This document shows positions 49,399 through 58,455 of a stretch of DNA of 64,000 nt, piece by piece (positions within the stretch are counted from its first letter, which is position 1; every line of letters starts with the position of its first letter). The position numbers and the translations under genes are program-made. The notes under the pieces were generated by a model. That model saw nothing but the letters and a program-made list of their open reading frames with translations. It had not been told where the DNA came from and did no database searches. This DNA is from Paenibacillus sp. D2_2. GTDB lineage: Bacteria; Bacillota; Bacilli; Paenibacillales; Paenibacillaceae. The stretch spans positions 2,574,501-2,638,500 of the forward strand of contig NZ_CP133605.1 of the NCBI RefSeq assembly GCF_031199965.1, read 5' to 3'.

Positions 49399-50196
49399 AT
49401 GGAACTGGCAGTCAATGAGATTGTAGTAGCTGTTAATGGCGTCCGAATTGTGAATGAAATTTCACTTTATGTCGGGCAAGGTCAATTCGTTGGAATCATC
49501 GGACCAAACGGCTGTGGTAAATCCACACTTCTAAAATCAATCTATAAAGTAATCAAACCAAAGCGGGGGGCGGTGTTTTTAGATAGTATCGATGTTATGA
49601 AGGCGAGGCCAAAGACGGTTTTTCAAAAGATGGCCGTAGTTGGACAATTTAATGATATGAATTTTGATTTTACAGTACTAGAAATGGTGATGATGGGGCG
49701 CACTCCGCATAAACAGCTTCTGGAGTCCGATCGCAAGGAGGACTACACAATCGTCCATAAAGCCCTGCAAAAGGTTGATCTTCTGGATTATGCGGATCGG
49801 AGTTACTCTACGCTCTCCGGCGGCGAGAAGCAGCGAGTCATTCTGGCACGTGCCATTGCACAGCAACCGGAGCTGCTCGTTCTGGATGAACCGACCAATC
49901 ATCTGGATATCAAATATCAGCTGCAGCTATTGTCTGCCGTTAAATCGCTACAGATCGGCACTTTGGCCGCTTTACATGATTTGTCGCTTGCGGCATTATA
50001 CTGCGATGTGCTGTACGCGGTCAAAGACGGGGAGATCGTGGCCAGCGGGACGCCGGAGCAGGTGTTGACCAAAGATCTGGTCCGGCATGTCTACAATATT
50101 GACTGCGATATTTACAACAATCCAGTGAACGGGAGAATAGCCTTTGCGTTTCATCCGAATGGAGACTGCTGCAGCGAAGGGAGCTGCCATAAATGA
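49399..50196 (+). CDS. FecE-type ABC transporter ATP-binding protein
   Basis: 265 residues. Walker A GPNGCGKS at 35-42, Q-loop, signature LSGGEKQR near 140, Walker B LLVLDEP, H-loop LAALHD. A Cys-rich end (CCSEGSCHK) is notable. ATG 49399 is chosen over the upstream in-frame ATG because GGGGG precedes it. Overlaps the MFS gene by 4 bases (ATGA). Confidence 0.93.
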   Translation: MELAVNEIVVAVNGVRIVNEISLYVGQGQFVGIIGPNGCGKSTLLKSIYKVIKPKRGAVFLDSIDVMKARPKTVFQKMAVVGQFNDMNFDFTVLEMVMMGRTPHKQLLESDRKEDYTIVHKALQKVDLLDYADRSYSTLSGGEKQRVILARAIAQQPELLVLDEPTNHLDIKYQLQLLSAVKSLQIGTLAALHDLSLAALYCDVLYAVKDGEIVASGTPEQVLTKDLVRHVYNIDCDIYNNPVNGRIAFAFHPNGDCCSEGSCHK

Positions 50197-51657
50197 CTTT
50201 GAATAATCCGACTGCGGCCCAGGTAAGTGAACTTGATCCAATACCGCAGGCCCATCCGCGCCGTTGGTTCGCCTTAATTCTGATTTTGCTGCCAACGCTG
50301 TTGATCTCGCTGAACAATTATATGATGCAGGTGGCGCTTCCAAGCATGCAAGCTAGCGTTCATGCCAGCTTCGCTGAAGCTCAGCTTATATTTTCAGGAT
50401 ATTCGTTAGGGCTGGCCATTGCCTTGATCCTGGGTGGGAAGCTGGGAGATTTGTATGGACGAAAACGAATGTTATGGATCGGAGTTATGGGCTTTACTTG
50501 TATGTGTTTGCTCGGCGGCTTGGTGTCCGACCCGACCTTACTCATTATGATTCGCATCGTTCAAGGGCTGTCGGCAGCGATGATTCAACCGCAGGTCTTG
50601 TCCATCATGCAAAGCAGCTTTCTCCCCAGTGAAAAAGGATTCGTCTTCGCTATTTACGGCGCAGTTATCGGTATCGGATTCACGTTGGGGCTGATCCTGG
50701 GAGGCTTATTGGTGGACTGGAATTTATTAGGTCTTGGTTGGCGAATCGTATTTCTGTTTAATGTGCCGTTTGGATTGCTGGTGATGCTGGGATTGCCCAT
50801 CGTCCCTGAATCCCGCGGACAGTCCAGTCAAGGTATTGATTGGTTCGGGATCGCATTGATCATTCCGGGCTTGCTCATGCTTATCTATCCGTTAACCATT
50901 GGGCAAAAGCAAGGCTGGTCGCTATGGATCTGGGGCTGTTTGATCGTGTCCATCTTGCTGCTATTGGTATTTGTACTTTTGCAGAAACAGAGAGAAGAGA
51001 CGGGGCGCACCCCATTGGTGGGGCTATCTATTTTCAAAATTGGCTCATTCCGCGTTGGAATCATTACAGAGCTGGTCGTATATCTTAGCATGTTTACTTT
51101 TTTCTTCATCTTGAATTATTATTTGCAGTCGGGACTCCATTTCGGTATTGCAGAGACGAGTCTTGTCTTTTTACCGCTAGGCCTTGGATTTTTCACCACC
51201 TCATTATTGTCGTCACGGATGGTGCAGAGATGGGGGCTATGGTGTTAAAAACCGGGATGCTTACGATGGGAGCCAGTTTATTTATACTGATCTGGTCCTT
51301 GCACATTGATGCCGTACATTTATTCCATTGGCAAAATATTATGATTCTCTTGGTATATGGGCTAGGTTTGGGCATGGCGACAACGCCGCTGGCTAATATG
51401 ATCCTGCATCAGGTGCCCCCGACATTGGCCGGGACCGGTTCGGGCTGTTCACCACCTTGATGTATTTGGCGAATGTTTTTGGAGTAGCATTAATTAGCAT
51501 TTTATTCTCGGCTGCTCTGCGCTCCCCACTTGCGGAAGCCAGCCTGGAAGACTATGTTCGAGCTTTCTCCTTGTCGACTGCAGTGAGCGGGGGATTGGCT
51601 ATTGCGGCATTTGGCTGCATAAGCAGGATAAGAGAGAGGGAGGGCTGCGCAGAGTGA
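50193..51657 (+). CDS. MFS transporter (DHA2/EmrB-like), possible siderophore exporter; two frameshifts
   Basis: About 488 residues, around 14 helices. Motifs GGKLGDLYGRKRML (motif A) and IVQGLSAAMIQPQVLSIM. One G is missing at 51232-51236 (repair gives SRMVQRWGAMVLKTG) and one at GGG 51442-51444 (repair gives GSGLFTTLMYLANVFG). Coupled to the iron ATPase gene, so export of a siderophore or protection from it is a reasonable role. This is inferred from position only. Confidence 0.88.
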
Positions 51658-51661
51658 ATGA

Positions 51662-51710
51662 TTGACAAGCTTGATTATCATTAGTTAATTTATTAATATA
51701 AGTTAACTAA
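51662..51710 (+). promoter_or_regulatory. Promoter -35 with TetR-type operator
   Basis: TTGACA at 51662-51667 with a weak -10 (TTAATT) 17 bases downstream; TTAGTTAA (51681-51688) and TTAACTAA (51703-51710) form an inverted repeat overlapping the -10 region. The arrangement suggests autorepression by the TetR protein encoded next. Confidence 0.55.
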
Positions 51711-51728
51711 ATTAATAGGATGATGAGC

Positions 51729-52367
51729 ATGGCTAATACGGATATTTCTTTAAGAGAGATCAAGAAGGCGAGAGCTAAAATTGCATTATATGAAGCTAGT
51801 CTGTCTCTAATGGAAGATAAGATGTTTCACGAAGTTATGGTAGAGGAGATTTGTCAGATAGCGGAGTTATCGCGTGTTACTTTCTTTAAATTTTTTCCGA
51901 AAAAAGAAGATGTGCTTATCTATTTCATGCAAATATGGCTCACAGAACGGATCATTGAAATCGAGAACATGAATAAGCATAGTTTCGATGCTATCAGGCA
52001 TTTGTTGTACAAAGTAGGAGAGCAAGCCGAGACGATCACTGGCGTTATGCCAAGCTTGATTTCTTTCCTCGCGCAGATGAAAATGCATCCCGCTCTTCAG
52101 GATTTAAGTAAAGCTGAGATACGGCTCTTGTTCCCCCAAGAAGAGGAAATAGGAGGTAAGACACCGAATCTTTACGATCTTTTTAAACGCAGCATGATTG
52201 AAGCTGAGGGATCGGGGCAGCTCAAGCAGGGAATATCCGTCGAAATTGCGGTGAAGATATTGTTCACGATTTTTTATGGTTCTTTTCTGACTGCTCAACA
52301 ATATGCTTCTACCGATATTATCGGATTCTATGAAGCTCATCTTCAATTGCTAGAAAATCATTCATGA
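51729..52367 (+). CDS. TetR-family transcriptional regulator
   Basis: 212 residues. N-terminal helix-turn-helix (HEVMVEEICQIAELSRVTFFKFFPKKEDVL) and an all-helical ligand domain. ATG 51729 is preferred (AGGA 8 bases upstream); ATG 51720 is an alternative. Probably controls itself and perhaps the preceding MFS gene. Confidence 0.9.
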   Translation: MANTDISLREIKKARAKIALYEASLSLMEDKMFHEVMVEEICQIAELSRVTFFKFFPKKEDVLIYFMQIWLTERIIEIENMNKHSFDAIRHLLYKVGEQAETITGVMPSLISFLAQMKMHPALQDLSKAEIRLLFPQEEEIGGKTPNLYDLFKRSMIEAEGSGQLKQGISVEIAVKILFTIFYGSFLTAQQYASTDIIGFYEAHLQLLENHS

Positions 52368-52411
52368 ATTAATCTGGAACTATCATCATCAAGTGCTGAT
52401 CTTATACAAAT

Positions 52412-52446
52412 AAGCCAATGCCGTTTAATACGGTGTTGGCTTTTTA
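52412..52446 (+). terminator. Intrinsic terminator
   Basis: AAGCCAATGCCGT / ACGGTGTTGGCTT stem, TTAAT loop, T tract; ends the TetR gene. Confidence 0.9.
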
Positions 52447-52586
52447 GCTTTTATATTGTTGTGAAATCCAACTGTAGTAATAGTCATTATTATTTACATA
52501 AATATATTTATTTACTCAAGTAAAGTTTTATATTATAATTTGCCTTATCAGATTTATGATCTCAATATTGGGAAGGGAGATTTATA

Positions 52587-53541
52587 ATGGCTACAGGGAA
52601 TGATGGGTTGCATGTTGTGGTTGGTACAGGACCGCTAGGGATGGCGGTTATGGAGGAGCTTCTACATAGGGGAAAAGCGTAAGGATGGTGAATAGAAGTG
52701 GTAGGGCGACTGTACCTTCAGGAGTACAAGTCGTTAAAGGGGATGCCGCTGATGTCGTAAGCATCGGTCAAGCTTGCAAGGGGGCTTCAGTTATATATCA
52801 TTGCGCCAAGGCGCCTTATACTGAATGGCCGGAGAAGTTCCCGCCAATCATGAAGGGCATCATTGATGCAGCCGCAGGGGAAGAAGCCAAAATTGTCTAT
52901 GGCGATAATCTATATATGTATGGAAGTAAGTATGAAGTACTTACAGAAGAATTGCCGAATGACGCAATCGGGCGTAAAGGTAGAACTCGCGCTCAAATGG
53001 CTGATGCGCTACTGGCTGCGCATCATAGTGGGAAGGTAAGGGCGGTAATAGGCCGCGGCGCTGACTTTACGGTCCTAGAGTGCTGGATTCCTCATTAGGC
53101 GAACGAATCTTTCAGGCCGCGCTAGATGACAAGCCCGCTGAAGTGCTGGGAAATATCGATATTCCTCATACATATCTATATATCCGCGATTTTGCGAAAG
53201 GCCTGGTTACACTTGGAGAGCGTGAAGAGGCTTTAGGTCAGGTCTGGCATATACCGGGCGCAGCTACCTTAACGACTAGACAAATAGTGGATATGATCTA
53301 TGAAGCGGCTGGTAAGCAGCCCAAATTCCGCGTCGCGCCCAAATTCTTCGTATCTCTGATGGCCTTGTTCAACGCCAATATGAGAGAGATCAAAGAGATG
53401 CTCTATTTATTTGAGAAACCGTTCATGGTCGATTCGAGTAAGTATGAAAAAGTGTTTGGTACGGATACAACACCACATGAGCTAGCGATTACAGAAACGA
53501 TGGCTTGGTTTAAAAATAGGTCTGTTCAATTCAAATCATAA
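52587..53541 (+). CDS. NAD-dependent epimerase/dehydratase-like protein (two frameshifts)
   Basis: About 318 residues. N-terminal VVVGTGPLGMAVMEELLHRGK nucleotide-binding motif, then GDAADVVSIGQACKGASVIYHCAKAPYTEWPEKF, YGDNLYMYG and a C-terminal helical part. Breaks: one base lost at about 52679 (repair GKAVRMVNRSGRA) and one T at 53066-53068 (repair GADFYGPRVLDSSLGER). ATG 52587 follows GGAAGGGAG. Substrate unknown. Confidence 0.85.
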
Positions 53542-53616
53542 TTTGTACTTATGGTTAGTAATCTAGTGTGTTAACATAAAAATTACCAATTAGAATTTAT
53601 AATTGGAGGCAAGTAT

Positions 53617-54459
53617 ATGAAGATATTCGTAGCAGGAGCAACGGGAGTGATCGGCCGTCTGCTGCTCCCCAAATTGGTGGAAGCGGGGCATGAAGTTGTT
53701 GGAATGACCCGCAATACGGAAAGTACAGAGCTTATTCGTACATCAGGTGCAGAAGCCCTTGTACTTGATATTTTTGATCGTAAAGCTGTATTCTCTGCTA
53801 TGAAGGATGTCCGACCTGATGTTGTCATACATCAGCTCACCTCATTAAGTGATCGGGACTTCAAGGAAAATGCCAGAATTAGAATTGAGGGGACTCGTAA
53901 TTTAGTGGATGCTGCGAAGGCCGCAGGGGTGAAGCGACTGATCGCACAGAGTATTGCCTGGGCATATGAACCAGGTGATCAGCCAGCTTGCGAAGAAGAC
54001 TCACTCGATATAGACGCTCCCTTACCGCGTAAATCAAACATCGATGGTATCATCGCTTTAGAGCGGGCGGTGGCTGAAATCCCGGATCATGTGATTTTGC
54101 GTTACGGGATGTTTTATGGTCCTGGAACATGGTACGACATTGATGGTGAAATGGCGAAGAAGGTGTTGAATCATCAGCTCCCAGCAACAGATGGAGTGAT
54201 GTCATTTCTTCATGTCGAGGATGCGGCCCATGCGGCATTGTTGGCTTTGAATTGGCCGGTCGGTCCAATCAATATCGTGGATAATGAGCCTGCTCCGGGA
54301 ACCCTGTGGCTATCGGTTTACGCGGAAGCTCTGCAAGCCACTGCTCCAGAATATCAAGAGGGAAGACAGGGCTGGGAACGAGGCGCATCGAACGTAAAAG
54401 CAAGGACAGTATATGGTTGGGAGCCGTTATATCCTACATGGAACCTTACTTCCTTTTGA
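53617..54459 (+). CDS. NAD-dependent epimerase/dehydratase family protein
   Basis: 280 residues. GATGVIGRLLLPKLVEAGHEVVGMTR Rossmann start, DVVIHQLTSL, ILRYGMFYGPG and FLHVEDAAHAALLAL. The usual YxxxK is replaced by SNIDGIIALE, so it may be an atypical reductase. ATG 53617 with TTGGAGG upstream. Followed at once by the MarR promoter. Confidence 0.85.
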   Translation: MKIFVAGATGVIGRLLLPKLVEAGHEVVGMTRNTESTELIRTSGAEALVLDIFDRKAVFSAMKDVRPDVVIHQLTSLSDRDFKENARIRIEGTRNLVDAAKAAGVKRLIAQSIAWAYEPGDQPACEEDSLDIDAPLPRKSNIDGIIALERAVAEIPDHVILRYGMFYGPGTWYDIDGEMAKKVLNHQLPATDGVMSFLHVEDAAHAALLALNWPVGPINIVDNEPAPGTLWLSVYAEALQATAPEYQEGRQGWERGASNVKARTVYGWEPLYPTWNLTSF

Positions 54460-54484
54460 CATTAGTTTGACATCAAACTATAAT
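54456..54484 (+). promoter_or_regulatory. Consensus sigma-A promoter of the MarR gene
   Basis: TTGACA (54456-54461), exactly 17 bases, TATAAT (54479-54484). The predicted start point falls at or beside the ATG at 54491, so the mRNA may have no leader. Confidence 0.85.
54464..54479. promoter_or_regulatory. MarR operator copy 1
   Basis: AGTTTGACATCAAACT, a near-perfect dyad filling the spacer between -35 and -10 of the MarR promoter; same sequence as copy 2 except one base. Binding would block RNA polymerase. Confidence 0.8.
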
Positions 54485-54490
54485 AGGGCC

Positions 54491-54913
54491 ATGCAAACAA
54501 GAGACATTGTTTCATTAATTTCGAAAATTAGAGAGAAAGTCAATCGGTTTATTGTATCAGAGATGGCGAAGAACGGGATGGAAGGCATAGGCACTTCACA
54601 TGGCGATATCATTTACGCACTTCTTAATATGCCTAGAATGACTATGGCCGATATATCTCAAAGGATCAATAAGGATAAGTCGACAGTGACTGCACTTGTT
54701 GAGAAGCTAGTTCAACTGGGATATGTAACTAAGGAAAGGAGCCAAGAAGACGCGAGAGTTGTTTATGTTGCCTTAACTCCCAAAGGAAGTGAATTAGAGC
54801 AGATCTTTGAATCGATATCCCACAACATGTTAGATGTATTTTACTTCAACATCTCTGATGAAGAAAAAGAAGAATTGCTTAGAGTTTTATCAAAGATATA
54901 TAACAATTTCTAA
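54491..54913 (+). CDS. MarR-family transcriptional regulator
   Basis: 140 residues: winged helix (MTMADISQRINKDKSTVTALVEKLVQLGYVTKERSQEDARVVYVALT). ATG 54491 is chosen as the only good methionine before the first helix; it has no proper ribosome site and lies at the predicted transcription start. Probably represses itself and the next gene through the two matching operators. Confidence 0.88.
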   Translation: MQTRDIVSLISKIREKVNRFIVSEMAKNGMEGIGTSHGDIIYALLNMPRMTMADISQRINKDKSTVTALVEKLVQLGYVTKERSQEDARVVYVALTPKGSELEQIFESISHNMLDVFYFNISDEEKEELLRVLSKIYNNF

Positions 54914-54929
54914 TTTTTTTTGAATGAAT

Positions 54930-54945
54930 AGTTTGATATCAAACT
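54930..54945. promoter_or_regulatory. MarR operator copy 2
   Basis: AGTTTGATATCAAACT, a perfect 16-bp palindrome, 22 bases before the alpha/beta hydrolase ATG; TTGAAT (54920-54925) may be the -35 it overlaps. Confidence 0.8.
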
Positions 54946-54967
54946 AAATGATTATGGAGGAATCAAT

Positions 54968-55801
54968 ATGAAAGACTATACGAAATCATTACCACATCAT
55001 ACAGAGAAGTACGTTGGAGAGAACGATTTGTTTCTCGAAATATTTGAAGGAGAAGACCTTGCGGAGACAAATGAATTAAGACCTCCTTTGTTATTTGTGC
55101 ATGGTGCCTTTACAGGCAGCTGGATGTGGAGTAAATACATTCCTCATTTTATTCGTGAGGGTTGGACCTGTTATTGTATGAATGTGAGAAGTCACTACAA
55201 GAGCAGACAACTGGATATGACGAAAATAACTTTTGAGGATTATTTGGATGATATTAAAGAGATCTTGAAGGAGTGTAAGTTCCCTCCGATTGTAGTCGGA
55301 TTTAGCATGGGCGGAATTCTGGGTCAGAAACTGGCCGAGACCGTAAAACTCGCTGGTCTGGTATTAATCGACTCCGTAATCAGCAGAGAAGTTCATGATG
55401 TAGCGCCATACGAGGAATTAGCACAGACCATTACTGAGATCATCGTACATGCCCCGGCACGTGAAGAGCTCTCCAGCATCGATGAATCTACGGAGGATAT
55501 TGAATTTCAAAGAAAGTACTTAGCCATGGAGTCAACCCAGGCGTACAATGCATTTTCTTTTTCAACGGAATCACAAGGTATATCTATAGACAACGCTTCA
55601 ATTTCTTGCCCTTGTCTGGTAATTAAAGCCGTCAATAGTGATAATGATGATCGCCATGGGAAGATAACTGCAGAGCTGCTTCGCGGAGATTATCTCGGGC
55701 TATGGAATATGACGCACACCGGCGTGCTTGTAGGACAGAGATACATGGAATCGGCCCGGAAAATACTGGAATGGTTGAGGTTGCATGAAGTAGCGGCTTA
55801 A
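54968..55801 (+). CDS. Alpha/beta hydrolase
   Basis: 277 residues. Oxyanion segment LLFVHGAFTGSWMW, nucleophile elbow GFSMGG with Ser113, and a candidate His in NMTHTGVLVG. Cytoplasmic. ATG 54968 with TGGAGG upstream. Preceded by a MarR operator, so probably induced by the compound it degrades. Confidence 0.88.
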   Translation: MKDYTKSLPHHTEKYVGENDLFLEIFEGEDLAETNELRPPLLFVHGAFTGSWMWSKYIPHFIREGWTCYCMNVRSHYKSRQLDMTKITFEDYLDDIKEILKECKFPPIVVGFSMGGILGQKLAETVKLAGLVLIDSVISREVHDVAPYEELAQTITEIIVHAPAREELSSIDESTEDIEFQRKYLAMESTQAYNAFSFSTESQGISIDNASISCPCLVIKAVNSDNDDRHGKITAELLRGDYLGLWNMTHTGVLVGQRYMESARKILEWLRLHEVAA

Positions 55802-55872
55802 TAAAAATTTGTATCATTTACCTCCGAGTATCGTCATACACCTTCTTTAGAACGAATAAAGGAGGTTCTCCA

Positions 55873-56676
55873 TTGGATCAATCGGCACTTTTCGAGCATC
55901 GCTTCTGGCTGCAAATCTTAGGTGATCACTCAAGATTTATTTTCAACACACTCTCACCGAAAGAAACAGCAGATATACAAACCGCACATCAGTTTATTCA
56001 AGCCTTCGACCAGCTTCTCAATCAAACGCGTGATATAGATTCGGTTGCTCAGCTTGGAACGCTAAATAAGCATGCCTACAGTCTGACCGTAAACCTGCGA
56101 CAATTCAAGTTGAACATTCTGGAACGTCAACTCGTCAAGCAAATTACGATTGGGTTGACGCCAACCTTCCTGAATCATATGGTCAATGAGCTTGAGGAGT
56201 ACTTGCGTATTTTGAACTGCTTACTAGAGGGGAAGCCAGTCCCACAATTCGATGCGCTGCATCATGATTTTCTGTGGCTGTCTGACGCAGCCGCTCATGC
56301 TGCAATTATATCCAGTGATTTGGATTTTGTTGAGAAGCGGTTGATTGACAGAAGTCGGGCCTTTGAGGGACATTTTCAACAGTTTTATTTGAAGAGTATT
56401 GAAATGGCCGGTTTCATGAGGACAGAACTTCGGGATTTCCCAGCTTTCCGGAGATTCCATATAGATGTTGACATGGAGATGAATATATTCAGGGCCTTTT
56501 TGAAAGAACTGGAGGATTTGGAGCTGTCGGCAGAAGTGCTAGACCGCATTTCACCACTTATACCGGATCATATGATGAGGGAAGAGTGCTATTACTTAAT
56601 GAAGCTAGCTCAATTAGGCTTGGTACATGATCCAGAATGTACACCGGATAAACCAAGAATAGAAGAGAAGATCTAA
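55873..56676 (+). CDS. DUF2935 domain protein
   Basis: 267 residues, all helical, opening FEHRFWLQILGDHSRFI with the EHxxW..H..HxxF pattern of DUF2935; the repeated pattern EEYLRIL, SDAAAHAAIISSDLD, IDVDMEMNIFRAFLKELE and DHMMREECYYL resembles a di-helical ferritin-like metal protein. TTG 55873 follows AAAGGAGG. Function unknown. Confidence 0.88.
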   Translation: MDQSALFEHRFWLQILGDHSRFIFNTLSPKETADIQTAHQFIQAFDQLLNQTRDIDSVAQLGTLNKHAYSLTVNLRQFKLNILERQLVKQITIGLTPTFLNHMVNELEEYLRILNCLLEGKPVPQFDALHHDFLWLSDAAAHAAIISSDLDFVEKRLIDRSRAFEGHFQQFYLKSIEMAGFMRTELRDFPAFRRFHIDVDMEMNIFRAFLKELEDLELSAEVLDRISPLIPDHMMREECYYLMKLAQLGLVHDPECTPDKPRIEEKI

Positions 56677-56679
56677 CAT

Positions 56680-56702
56680 AGCCGCTGTATAGCGGCTTTT
56701 TC
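56680..56702 (+). terminator. Intrinsic terminator
   Basis: AGCCGCT / AGCGGCT stem with GTAT loop followed by TTTTTCC. Confidence 0.88.
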
Positions 56703-56835
56703 CATTTATAGATCGGTTTATCAAGTTTAGCGCACCAGGCAGTATTATTATTAATATCTACTATTGATCCGATAAAATATATAGTATTAGATGTTCAGAA
56801 TATAGTATAATTTGCTAATCTGAGGGGGCTATCTT

Positions 56836-58455
56836 ATGGAAAACAATATTCTTGCTGAAATTCGCCGGCGTTGTATCGAGAATGGAATGCAGCCGACGGA
56901 TGTCCCTTCTCCATTAACAAAGGTGACTGACGAACACTTACAGAAGCAAAAGAGGCTTTATGCTGACATCTTAGAGGTTACGGAGATTATTGGAGAAAAC
57001 ACAATCAAGCTACTAAATGGTCAGATGGTGCTATTCCTGGTTACGGATGATAAAGGTCTCGTTATTGATTCCTTCGGGGATCGCATCATGAAAGAGAACT
57101 TATCGCAATTAAATATTACAGAGGGGAGTGTGCTGGTTGAGCCTGAAGTGGGTATTTGCGCAACCCTTATCGCCCTTGACAAGAAAATTCCTTTCCAGAC
57201 GGTAGGAACGGATCATTTCCATCTTGCTCTGCACGATTCGGCGTGTCACAGTGTTCCTTTTTCTTTCCCTGATGATTATGGTGGACAAGGGGTATTGCAG
57301 GGTACGATTTCACTGATGACAAGCGTCGTTGATTTTAGCAATTATCCGCTAGCTATGCTAGTAAACATGGTAGATTCGATGGCGCGAGAGTTGATCTTGA
57401 GAAGAACGAATCAGCGTCAATTGGATTTGCATCATCTTATGGTAAATAACCTTGATACGGGCATTCTCTTGGTTGATCGTCAGGGGTTCATAGTTGATTT
57501 TAACAAGATTGTGATTAACATGATTCCGGATTGCATTTCGGTCGGGCAAACTTCGCTTCATATAACTGAATTAGGAACATATATTCTGGAAGCGATTACG
57601 AAGGGACAGCCGCAGCGGGATATCGAAATTCACTACGACGTGAAAGGGGTACACACAGTTTGTTTGGTGGATATCATCCCTATCTTTGAGATGGGGAAAA
57701 TTGAAGGAGCATATGCCCAGTTTCGCGATATTACTGAACGGTATTATCTTGAACAACAGGTGATTGTCAGTGAGAAACTTTCTGCGATTGGCAAACTGGC
57801 TGCTGGACTGGCGCACGAGATACGAAATCCGCTGACTACGATTATGGGCTTTGTACAAATCACTCGCTCACGTCCGCTTGACCCTGTAACTACACGTTAT
57901 ATGGGTTATGTTCAAGAAGAATTGGAACGCGTTAAGAATCTCGTATCCGATTTTGTAACTATGTCCAAACCATCCGTTCCCATCATAAAACCGATTGAAA
58001 TCAATGCTTTTCTGGAAAGTGTACTCCGATTTATGGAAGGGCATGCAACGCTACATGATATTAGATTTACTACAAGTTTCTACACTACTGATCAGGATAT
58101 CTTATATGCCGATGCAGCACAGATCAAGCAAGTATTGATCAATATTTTGCAAAATGCCGTTGAAGCTTCTAAGCCTAACGAGAAGGTTACTTTGAAGACG
58201 CGGAAACAGGATAACAGTTTAATCATCACTGTCTCTGACAATGGTATTGGGATTAGTCCAGAGAATCTGACTAAAGTTCAGAATCCTTTTTTTACGACCA
58301 AAGACAGTGGAACGGGGCTCGGATTATCTGTTTCTTACCGAATTATTAATAATCATAATGGAGAAATCACCATCGATTCTAGACTAGGTGTAGGTACGGA
58401 TTTTAATATTCATTTACCTTTGACATGCAACAACATAAAGGAGTGTTCTATGTGA
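56836..58455 (+). CDS. Cytoplasmic sensor kinase, GAF-PAS-HisKA-HATPase (sporulation-kinase-like)
   Basis: 539 residues, no membrane helices. N-terminal GAF-like domain resembling those of AcoR-type activators (GSVLVEPEVGICATLIAL, VGTDHFHLALHDSACHSVPF), PAS about 195-300, HisKA with His327 (AHEIRNPLTTIMGFVQI, close to Kin kinases of the sporulation phosphorelay), HATPase (NILQNAVEAS, GTGLGLSVSYRII). No response regulator next to it. ATG 56836 with GAGGGGG upstream. Its stop overlaps the TPP enzyme start by 4 bases. Confidence 0.9.
   Translation: MENNILAEIRRRCIENGMQPTDVPSPLTKVTDEHLQKQKRLYADILEVTEIIGENTIKLLNGQMVLFLVTDDKGLVIDSFGDRIMKENLSQLNITEGSVLVEPEVGICATLIALDKKIPFQTVGTDHFHLALHDSACHSVPFSFPDDYGGQGVLQGTISLMTSVVDFSNYPLAMLVNMVDSMARELILRRTNQRQLDLHHLMVNNLDTGILLVDRQGFIVDFNKIVINMIPDCISVGQTSLHITELGTYILEAITKGQPQRDIEIHYDVKGVHTVCLVDIIPIFEMGKIEGAYAQFRDITERYYLEQQVIVSEKLSAIGKLAAGLAHEIRNPLTTIMGFVQITRSRPLDPVTTRYMGYVQEELERVKNLVSDFVTMSKPSVPIIKPIEINAFLESVLRFMEGHATLHDIRFTTSFYTTDQDILYADAAQIKQVLINILQNAVEASKPNEKVTLKTRKQDNSLIITVSDNGIGISPENLTKVQNPFFTTKDSGTGLGLSVSYRIINNHNGEITIDSRLGVGTDFNIHLPLTCNNIKECSM

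Noticed and set aside
56836-58455. Sigma-54 activator, because the GAF domain resembles AcoR
   Set aside because: There is no AAA+ or Fis-type helix-turn-helix domain; the C-terminal half is a histidine kinase.
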